Below are positions 41,571 to 47,729 of a stretch of 64,000 nucleotides of DNA, piece by piece. Location: positions 18,277 to 82,276 of the IMG/VR virus record IMGVR_UViG_3300022562_001344; one strand, 5' to 3'. Made by a program: the position numbers and the translations under genes. Below the pieces are notes generated by a model. It was given only the letters and a program-made list of their open reading frames with translations. It made no database searches and was not told the DNA's origin. The stretch comes from a virus. Within the stretch, counting starts at the first letter, position 1. Every line of letters starts with the position of its first letter.

Positions 41571-41969
41571 ATGAGCAAGGACACCAAGAAAATCCCGGAC
41601 CTTCTTCCGCCCGCCGAGCTCCTGCGTGACAGCCCGTCCTCGGAGTACCTGGATCTTCTTTTCGCTCAGATCGAGCACCTCGAGCGCAAGTCAAAGGGTC
41701 TTTTGTCTGGACGTGTCCGGACTTTCGGGAGGGAGGGGTTCGTTCGTTACCAGTTTCGGGCCACGATTCCGAAGATCAACGGGTTGGAGGTCATTCTGTT
41801 CGACCTCGATCGTGATCCGTCGCTCGCCTCCTGCAAAGAGGACTTGGATGAGATCAGGGCTCGCTTCCTGGACGCGGACGTCGTTCGTGCCCTGAGGAAC
41901 ATGTACTCGATCGCTCTCTCCACCCCGGACCCGTTCGACGAATACCCATCGAAGGCCTCGGAGGCCTAG
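41571..41969 (+). CDS. hypothetical protein
   Basis: 132 residues from ATG 41571; a longer frame from 41403 lies in the previous gene. Alpha/beta pattern with an acidic helix near the C-terminus (EDLDEIRARFLDADVVRAL). No motif recognised. Its stop codon overlaps the stop of the convergent gene. Confidence 0.66.
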   Translation: MSKDTKKIPDLLPPAELLRDSPSSEYLDLLFAQIEHLERKSKGLLSGRVRTFGREGFVRYQFRATIPKINGLEVILFDLDRDPSLASCKEDLDEIRARFLDADVVRALRNMYSIALSTPDPFDEYPSKASEA

Positions 41970-42232
41970 AATCGGACCTTCAGGGTCGCTATTGCTCCTC
42001 CGTCTGTCTTTTTGACCTCCAGGGACTTGTCCCCGTCCCATCTCAGGACGAGCTTCGGGTCCGGGTGTCCGCTCACCGCCGTGTGCAGGTCCGCGACCCC
42101 CACGAACAGTGGGGACTTCAGCCCGAGTAGCCCTGATATATCCACTTCCGGGTGGTCAACCTTCTTCGCGATGGCTCCGGCTGCGTCGAGCGTCCTCTTG
42201 AGGTCTGTCTTCTTTAGTTCCTTCTCGGTCAT
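41966..42232 (-). CDS. small minus-strand protein
   Basis: 88 residues; MTEKELKKTDLKRTLDAAGAIAKK gives a charged N-terminal helix, then a beta-rich end (PKLVLRWDGDKSLEVKKTDGGAIATLKVRF). AGGA lies close to the ATG; a TAGGCT hexamer is about 24 bases upstream. No family recognised. The compact fold-like pattern and otherwise empty region support it. Confidence 0.6.
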   Translation of the reverse strand: MTEKELKKTDLKRTLDAAGAIAKKVDHPEVDISGLLGLKSPLFVGVADLHTAVSGHPDPKLVLRWDGDKSLEVKKTDGGAIATLKVRF

Positions 42233-42305
42233 GTCCTGGCTTCTGACAAACGTCCCAGCCTAGCCCTGGACCCGTTACGCTCTCTATCGCGATGGCTCCC
42301 CGACA

Positions 42306-42317
42306 GCCTCCGGAGGC
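42306..42317 (+). promoter_or_regulatory. perfect 12-base palindrome before the two-component operon
   Basis: GCCTCCGGAGGC in the 123-base divergent gap before the receiver gene at 42356. A possible operator or small hairpin; no bound factor is known. Confidence 0.3.
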
Positions 42318-42355
42318 TTCCGGATGCTCCTTGCTGCCCGGAGACGGTCCACGAC

Positions 42356-43303
42356 ATGCGGATCCTTATAGTAGAGGATAACCACCAGACCCGGCAGCTC
42401 CTGGTATACCTGCTGCAGGAAAGGTTCATGGAGGAGGCCAAGTTCCGTGAGGCCTCCGATCTAAAGACAGCCTTCCATTACCTGCGCATGTGGAAAGACG
42501 CCGACAGGAGAAGCCGCATCGAGGGAAAGGACGTGGACCCGATCTGCATCGTCCTTGACTTGTCCCTTCCGGATTCCGTCGGGCGAGAGACTTTCCTGAA
42601 GCTGTTCAAGGCTTTCCCCGATATACCTATCGTCGTCATGACGAACACGAACGACCGGTCCCTCGCCGAGGAGATGGTGGACATCGGTGCCCAGGATTAC
42701 ATCCTGAAGAATTTCACCGACGAGGAGGAGGTGTTCAGGCGCATATCCTTCGCCATAAGGCGACATCGCCGGTCCGTGTCCCTCCCCCCTCCCGACGCGG
42801 CCAGTATTCACAGGCTCGACTCGACGAAGGCTGAGCTCCTTAGCGCGCATGAGAGCGGTGAGCACAGGGTTCTGGAGGCCAAGAGCACGGAGCTCCTCAG
42901 CGGCATCACCGAGCTCGTCAAGAAGACCTTCGTGAGCGTCCAGGAGGTCAACATAAAGCAGGAGAAGCTCTCTCTCTCCCAAGAGCACATGGGGAAGGAG
43001 ATACAGACCTTGACGGACGAGGTCACCGGGTCCGGGACCCGGCGCTCCATGCGGTCCGAGATAGAGATCACCAACAACGAAGTCAAGAACATTAAGTCGG
43101 ACTTCGGTGAGTTGAAGGAGAGGATCGACAGGGTCGAGGACAGAAGGGAAGAAGAGGTGAAACGCAAGGACTCGGCCTCGGTTCAGATCAAGACGCATCA
43201 CATGGACAACCGGACGAAGATCATCCTTGCGGCCCTAAGTCTCTTCGGTGCACTCGTCACGGCCTGGCTCGCTGCGAAATACGGGATTAGCGTGAAGCCA
43301 TGA
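42356..43303 (+). CDS. response-regulator receiver fused to coiled coil and C-terminal membrane anchor
   Basis: 315 residues. The receiver domain (1-140) has all key residues: E7/D8, phospho-acceptor D68 (IVLDLSLPD), T96 (VVMTN) and K118 (YILKN). No DNA-binding output follows. Instead comes a long polar coiled coil (about 150-275) and one C-terminal transmembrane helix (about 288-308, KIILAALSLFGALVTAWLAA). The phosphorylation state could alter a membrane-tethered coiled coil. The ATGA overlap with the kinase gene shows one operon. Receivers of this build in phages are, to my knowledge, very unusual. Confidence 0.88.
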   Translation: MRILIVEDNHQTRQLLVYLLQERFMEEAKFREASDLKTAFHYLRMWKDADRRSRIEGKDVDPICIVLDLSLPDSVGRETFLKLFKAFPDIPIVVMTNTNDRSLAEEMVDIGAQDYILKNFTDEEEVFRRISFAIRRHRRSVSLPPPDAASIHRLDSTKAELLSAHESGEHRVLEAKSTELLSGITELVKKTFVSVQEVNIKQEKLSLSQEHMGKEIQTLTDEVTGSGTRRSMRSEIEITNNEVKNIKSDFGELKERIDRVEDRREEEVKRKDSASVQIKTHHMDNRTKIILAALSLFGALVTAWLAAKYGISVKP

Positions 43304-44460
43304 CCTTCGTCGATATTCTTCTGGCCGTTTTCGCGGTTTTGCTGCTCGCGGCTTTCCTCTCTTGTTTGAAGCGTCCGAGGACCGTAGAGATTCCGTTCTT
43401 CGACGACAAGTTCTTCGGTAAATCCCCAGATCCGTTGTGCGTGATCAGGCGGGACGGGAGGCTTCTCCGGGTGAACCGGACCCTCTCTGAAGCCCTGGGG
43501 TATGACGCGGCCGAGCTTCTCTCGACCTCGCTCTTCGACCTGGTTCATCCGGACGACCGGGAGCGCACGATTTCCGAGCTCAGGGAGCTGCGGGGCGAGT
43601 CTTCAATTGTCTCTTTCGAGAATCGGCTCGCCTGCAAGGACGGGTCCGTTCGCTATCTGTCTTGGCGGCTTTTCCTGTCCCTGGACGGGGATATCTACGG
43701 TGTGGCTCAAGACAAAACAGACCAGGTCCTTAGGGAGGAGAGCCTCCGTGAGCTCAATGATGACCTCGAGCAGCTTCTGTACATAGCGTCCCACGATCTC
43801 CGCGAGCCCCTCGTCGGGGCCGCCGGCTTCATCTCCCTCGTCACGACGAAATACTCTGATTCCCTCAAGCCGGAGGCCTCGGACTTCCTGAAAGAGGCCC
43901 TCGACGGTATCCGCCTCATGGAGAAGAAGATCGACGACCTCCTCCTGCTCTCAAGGGCCGGACGCATCGACACAGACGAGCACTTCCATATGGCCGGTGC
44001 CATCAGGGACGCGATGGCGTCCCTGAATGGCCGGCTTACGGACGTGGAGGTGGTCCTGGAGATGAACGAGGACGAGGACCAGGTCGTGGGAAGCCGGGTC
44101 ATGGTCGGTCAGGTTATACAGAATATCCTCGGGAACGCCCTGAAGTATCGCTCGTCGGACAGATCCCTGAGGGTGGCTCTCAGGGTTGCTAGGGACGGAC
44201 GGTTCGTGAAGGTGTCCATATCCGACAATGGGATAGGGTTTGATCCGCACCAGGCAGAGCGTGTTTTTCAGGCCTTCCAGCGTCTTCATTCCTCGGACTC
44301 TCCGTACTCCGGGACGGGCATAGGTTTGGCTCTTTGCCGTAAGATAGTGACGAGGCACGGAGGGTCCATCTGGGCCGAGTCCGTGGAAGGCAGAGGTTCG
44401 ACCTTCCATTTCACGCTTCCGGCAAGGAAAGATGGCGAAGACGGACATCCTGCTGATTGA
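43300..44460 (+). CDS. PAS-domain sensor histidine kinase
   Basis: 386 residues. One N-terminal membrane helix (about 4-22) with no periplasmic sensor. PAS domain (about 38-148, SPDPLCVIRRDGRLLRVNRT ... LVHPDDRE). HisKA with phospho-acceptor H165 in IASHDLREPL. HATPase with N box QNILGNALKY (N275, N279), G1 DNGIGFD (309-315) and G2 GTGIGLAL (338-345). Every catalytic motif is intact. It should autophosphorylate and pass phosphate to the receivers on both sides. It overlaps the next gene by 29 bases. Confidence 0.95.
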   Translation: MTFVDILLAVFAVLLLAAFLSCLKRPRTVEIPFFDDKFFGKSPDPLCVIRRDGRLLRVNRTLSEALGYDAAELLSTSLFDLVHPDDRERTISELRELRGESSIVSFENRLACKDGSVRYLSWRLFLSLDGDIYGVAQDKTDQVLREESLRELNDDLEQLLYIASHDLREPLVGAAGFISLVTTKYSDSLKPEASDFLKEALDGIRLMEKKIDDLLLLSRAGRIDTDEHFHMAGAIRDAMASLNGRLTDVEVVLEMNEDEDQVVGSRVMVGQVIQNILGNALKYRSSDRSLRVALRVARDGRFVKVSISDNGIGFDPHQAERVFQAFQRLHSSDSPYSGTGIGLALCRKIVTRHGGSIWAESVEGRGSTFHFTLPARKDGEDGHPAD

Positions 44461-44842
44461 GGACGTCGCGGCCGACGTGAAGCTCATCTCCATAGCCCTT
44501 CGGACCTCCGTCCCGGACTTGAACCTGCGCGTCGCCCGTGACGGCGAGGCTGGGATGGCGGAGCTTCTCAAGAGGCGTCCCGGCCTTCTTCTGCTCGACC
44601 TGAACATTCCGAAGAGGAGCGGGCTCGAGGTTCTCGAGGACCTCAGGGCGGACTCGGTCCTCCATACCCTCCCGGTCATCATCCTTACGAACTCCACGTC
44701 TCCGAGGGACGTCGAGTCCGCCTATCGTGCCCGCTGCAACGCGTATGTCCGGAAGCCGGTCGGGTTCGACAAGCTCATGGAGGCCGTAGAGTCTATCAAG
44801 CGGTTCTGGCTCGACCTTGCTGTCATACCGGGGATTTCGTGA
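44432..44842 (+). CDS. CheY/Rcp1-like response regulator
   Basis: 136 residues, a stand-alone receiver. Acidic pair E10/D11, phospho-acceptor D56 (LLLLDLNIPKRSG), T86 (VIILTNS) and K108 (YVRKP). The NIPKRSGLEVLEDLR segment and length resemble phytochrome-partner regulators of the Rcp1 type. No output domain, so it probably acts by binding a partner or as a phosphate sink. AAGGAAAG before ATG 44432, inside the kinase gene. Confidence 0.93.
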   Translation: MAKTDILLIEDVAADVKLISIALRTSVPDLNLRVARDGEAGMAELLKRRPGLLLLDLNIPKRSGLEVLEDLRADSVLHTLPVIILTNSTSPRDVESAYRARCNAYVRKPVGFDKLMEAVESIKRFWLDLAVIPGIS

Positions 44843-45261
44843 AGCGTATCCGTGATCTAGTTCATCCCAGGGCCCTCCCTGGCTCGGATTACGAGGATAT
44901 TCGAGACCTCATGCACTCCAGCCCCCCTGTGGACCCCGGCCGGACCTTGGCTGAGGATCGCGCCGGCGTCGCCTTGCCCGGGGACCCCGTTGAGGCGATC
45001 GACAACCCCTACGTCGGGAAGAACCCGCAGGTCGTCCTTCGTTTGCTTCAGTCCGGCACGCTCTCCCCGGACCAGGAGGGCCTGGCCCGCGAGGCTATCT
45101 CCGTCTTCGAGAGCGTCTCTGGGGAGAACCTGACCGGCGGTATCGGGCGCGCTGTCCCGATACTGAAGAAGAGCGGAGACCAAGCTTCTGTCCGGGAGGT
45201 CGACGAGGACGTAACTCGAAACCCGGACTACGACCCGGAGCTGGCCGACCTTTTCCGCTAG
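44839..45261 (+). CDS. hypothetical protein, last gene of the two-component operon
   Basis: 140 residues, GTG start overlapping the regulator stop by 4 bases. No domain recognised; Pro/Asp-rich with helices at about 65-75 and 80-95. It ends NPDYDPELADLFR, matching the end of the protein at 5455. It may be an output or accessory protein of the signalling operon. Confidence 0.72.
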   Translation: MKRIRDLVHPRALPGSDYEDIRDLMHSSPPVDPGRTLAEDRAGVALPGDPVEAIDNPYVGKNPQVVLRLLQSGTLSPDQEGLAREAISVFESVSGENLTGGIGRAVPILKKSGDQASVREVDEDVTRNPDYDPELADLFR

Positions 45262-45297
45262 GCGTAGGTTCTCGGACCCGGGACGTACCGAGCCCCG

Positions 45298-45522
45298 ATG
45301 AAGGCTCTCGTTCTTTTCCTGTCCCTCGCCGTGCAGCTTCACGGCGATAGCCGTGCGGCCGTCTTCCGTCGCTGCGTTTCTTGCACGAACCAGTGCTCTG
45401 TGGAGTATCGGCACGGACCGGACAGGGATGAGTGTCTGCGCCAGTGTTTCCGGGCAAAGGCCTCTGACTGCCGACAGAACGGGCATGGGCCCGGCCCCCA
45501 TAAGACCTGTAGTTGTACCTGA
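45298..45522 (+). CDS. small secreted-type Cys-rich protein
   Basis: 74 residues. MKALVLFLSLAVQLHGDSRA looks like a signal peptide. The remaining 54 residues hold eight cysteines (C26, C29, C33, C47, C51, C58, C71, C73), which in the periplasm could form disulfides. No known toxin or inhibitor family recognised. TAGGTT 27 bases upstream may be its -10. Confidence 0.6.
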   Translation: MKALVLFLSLAVQLHGDSRAAVFRRCVSCTNQCSVEYRHGPDRDECLRQCFRAKASDCRQNGHGPGPHKTCSCT

Positions 45523-45534
45523 AAGGACCGCCGT

Positions 45535-46275
45535 ATGGAAATGCTCCCTCACCGTCGAATCATCCTCCCGCTCGACGTCTCGACCCCGGTTGAGGCCATC
45601 GACCTCGCCTCTGACTTGCACGAGCACGTCGGGATGGTCAAGGTCGGCCTTCAGCTCTTCACCACGGCCGGTCCGTCCCTTCTCGAGCTCAGGGACGAGC
45701 TCGGTCTCAAAATGTTCCTGGACTTGAAGCTGCACGACATCCCGAACACCGTAGCCGGGGCTGTCAAGGCGGCTGTGCGCCACAACGTCGACTACCTGAC
45801 GGTCCATGCGTCCGGCGGAGCGAACATGCTCAAGGCTGCCGTGGACGCTGCGTCCAGTGACGTCGTTCTTCTCGCTGTTACCCTCCTTACCTCCATTGAT
45901 GGGCTCGCTCTCCGGAACGAGCTTCGCGTTCGTGGCCCGAACCCAACCGATCCGAAGAGCTACGACGGTGACGAGGTTCGTTACCACGTCCTCCACATGG
46001 CCAGGATGGCGTGGGAATGCGGGGTCCGCGGTTTCGTTTGCTCCCCCCTCGAGGTGAAGGCTCTCCGAGACGAGTTCGGGCCGGACGCGGTCCTGGTTGT
46101 TCCCGGGATCCGTCCCGAGGGATCCGACGCCGGGGATCAGGCGCGTGTTGCTACCCCGGCAGCCGCGATGAAGGATGGGGCGAGCTATCTCGTCATCGGG
46201 AGGCCCATCACTCAGGCGGAGGACCGGGTGAAGGCCGCGCGTACGATTGCGGAAGAGATTCGTCCGTACACATGA
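45535..46275 (+). CDS. pyrF: orotidine 5'-phosphate decarboxylase
   Basis: 246 residues, full-length group-1 enzyme of pyrimidine synthesis (OMP to UMP). Catalytic residues are in place: D14 (LPLDV), K36 (MVKVG) and the D63-x-K65-x-x-D68 charge network in MFLDLKLHDIPNTV. The phosphate-binding end has VVPGIRPEG and LVIGRPIT. GAAAGGA lies before ATG. Nothing suggests decay. A phage copy could raise UTP/CTP/TTP supply during infection. Confidence 0.95.
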   Translation: MEMLPHRRIILPLDVSTPVEAIDLASDLHEHVGMVKVGLQLFTTAGPSLLELRDELGLKMFLDLKLHDIPNTVAGAVKAAVRHNVDYLTVHASGGANMLKAAVDAASSDVVLLAVTLLTSIDGLALRNELRVRGPNPTDPKSYDGDEVRYHVLHMARMAWECGVRGFVCSPLEVKALRDEFGPDAVLVVPGIRPEGSDAGDQARVATPAAAMKDGASYLVIGRPITQAEDRVKAARTIAEEIRPYT

Positions 46276-46595
46276 TTCTGACGCTCCCGATCCTGGCGTT
46301 CCCGAAGGATCTGCATGACTTGCTCATGCCGATAATCACCCATCACCTCTCCGAGTGGATGCAAGAGGGTGTGAACACGGGTTTGTGCGACTTTTACCTT
46401 CATTCCCGGGATCCCGCGTTCAGGAAGCAGGGTGTAAAAGAGAAAATGTCAGAGGCCTGCATCTCCACCGGCAAGAGGGTCTACGAGTTCGTCTATCAGA
46501 CCCCGAGCACGGTAACTTACCATTTCTTTTTCCTCGCGTCCTCTGAGGACGAGCTCCGGGATCGCCTGTCCGTCGTCCATGTCATGACGCTCTAA
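46272..46595 (+). CDS. hypothetical protein
   Basis: 107 residues from ATG 46272 (4-base overlap with pyrF), so co-translated with it. A helix-rich N-terminus and VYEFVYQTPSTVTYHFFFLAS strand pair; one or two Cys. Not recognised. Confidence 0.65.
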   Translation: MILTLPILAFPKDLHDLLMPIITHHLSEWMQEGVNTGLCDFYLHSRDPAFRKQGVKEKMSEACISTGKRVYEFVYQTPSTVTYHFFFLASSEDELRDRLSVVHVMTL

Positions 46596-46599
46596 TCCG

Positions 46600-46605
46600 T
46601 AGCGT
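46600..46605 (+). promoter_or_regulatory. -10-like box TAGCGT
   Basis: Six bases before ATG 46612, following the previous stop TAA. Confidence 0.5.
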
Positions 46606-46611
46606 CCTCCG

Positions 46612-47166
46612 ATGGCCTTCATAGGGCTCAAGGTGCCCGACGACGCCTCGAGGCTTCTTGCTGGGGTCGAGGTCCCTGGTGAGCGCCACTCGGCCTCCGA
46701 CATGCACGTAACCATTCTGTTCCTCGGACAGGATCTGCCTATCACCGAGGTCGCTAAGGCCATGTGCGCGGCCTTCCAGGTCACCTCGAGGACTCGTCCC
46801 TTCGTCTGTGGGGTCAAGGATGTCTCTTCCTTCCCGCGCGGCGCCGACGGCCTTCCAGTCATCTGCCCCGTCGTGTCCCCGGGCCTCATGGTTCTCAATG
46901 CCGCCCTGAGGGCGGAGTTTGACCGGCTTGGTCTCGGATATTCGAAGAAGTACCCCGAATACAAGCCGCACGTGACCTTGTCCTACGACAGGGTCCCAGG
47001 AGGCCCGGACTCTTACTCCGCCCCTCTCCCCGGCCCCCTGACGTGGACGGCCTCCGACATGGTCATCTGGGGCGGGAACGAGGCCGACGAGATCCTTTCG
47101 GTCAACCTTCCGTTCGTCCTCGGCCCGATTGAGCGTGCCGCGCGCCGGATAGCCAGAGTTGGCTGA
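46612..47166 (+). CDS. 2H phosphoesterase (LigT / 2'-5' RNA ligase-like)
   Basis: 184 residues. Two HxTx motifs, H32-V-T34 (MHVTILFLGQ) and H120-V-T122 (PHVTLSYDR), at the usual distance make the twin-histidine active site. Family members open cyclic phosphodiesters or 2'-5' links in RNA and small nucleotides. In phages, relatives such as T4 Acb1 destroy CBASS cyclic-nucleotide signals and others repair tRNA ends. Which substrate applies here cannot be read from sequence. The C-terminus (ERAARRIARVG) is basic. Confidence 0.88.
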   Translation: MAFIGLKVPDDASRLLAGVEVPGERHSASDMHVTILFLGQDLPITEVAKAMCAAFQVTSRTRPFVCGVKDVSSFPRGADGLPVICPVVSPGLMVLNAALRAEFDRLGLGYSKKYPEYKPHVTLSYDRVPGGPDSYSAPLPGPLTWTASDMVIWGGNEADEILSVNLPFVLGPIERAARRIARVG

Positions 47167-47270
47167 CATCTTTTCCAAGCGACCTGAAGCCGGAACTCGC
47201 GCCCAGGCTCCGCCGCCGCTTCCGTCGCCTCGGAGGGCCGACCTAGACCTGTTATCCGCACCGCTGTTCG

Positions 47271-47729
47271 ATGGCCTGTGAAAACCAGAACTGTCAATGC
47301 GGTTCCGAGTGCAAGTGCGGCGGTGAGTGCTCGTGCGGACGTCCGAGCCTCGCCTCCAGGGTCGCCGCGAAGTTCCTGGAGGCTCAGGAGCCGGCCTTCC
47401 CCGACTTCTGGGTTACCCGGGAGGACATCGCGGAGGTTTGCCCACCCTGCGCGGAGCGCATGGCCTCGCTTCGGATTTCGCGCGTCCGCGCGTCCGCGAT
47501 CTTCGGCCAGGACATGCTTCGCATGGCCGGCGAGGAGACCGCGGACAAGTGGAAGGGCATGCCGCATGGATGGACCAACGAGTCCCGTAAGAAGTTCTGG
47601 GACTCTGTCGGCGGGTCCGTCGACAAGTGCATCGACAAGATGGGCGGGAAGGTCGACGATCCCGGCGCTTTCTGCGCCTCCCTGAAGGACCGGGTCGAGA
47701 AGTCGACTCATTGGCGCGGCGAGGATTAG
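47271..47729 (+). CDS. protein with metallothionein-like N-terminus
   Basis: 152 residues. The first 23 residues hold seven cysteines in CxC pairs (C3, C8, C10, C14, C16, C20, C22), like a small metallothionein. A SLASRVAAKFLEAQEP segment (about 26-41) links to a folded part ending in GWTNESRKKFWDSVGGSV...CIDKM...DDPGAFCASLKDRVE, a C-terminal module I have seen in phage proteins of unknown role. The gene is convergent with, and overlaps by 4 bases, the minus-strand glycosyltransferase. Confidence 0.78.
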   Translation: MACENQNCQCGSECKCGGECSCGRPSLASRVAAKFLEAQEPAFPDFWVTREDIAEVCPPCAERMASLRISRVRASAIFGQDMLRMAGEETADKWKGMPHGWTNESRKKFWDSVGGSVDKCIDKMGGKVDDPGAFCASLKDRVEKSTHWRGED

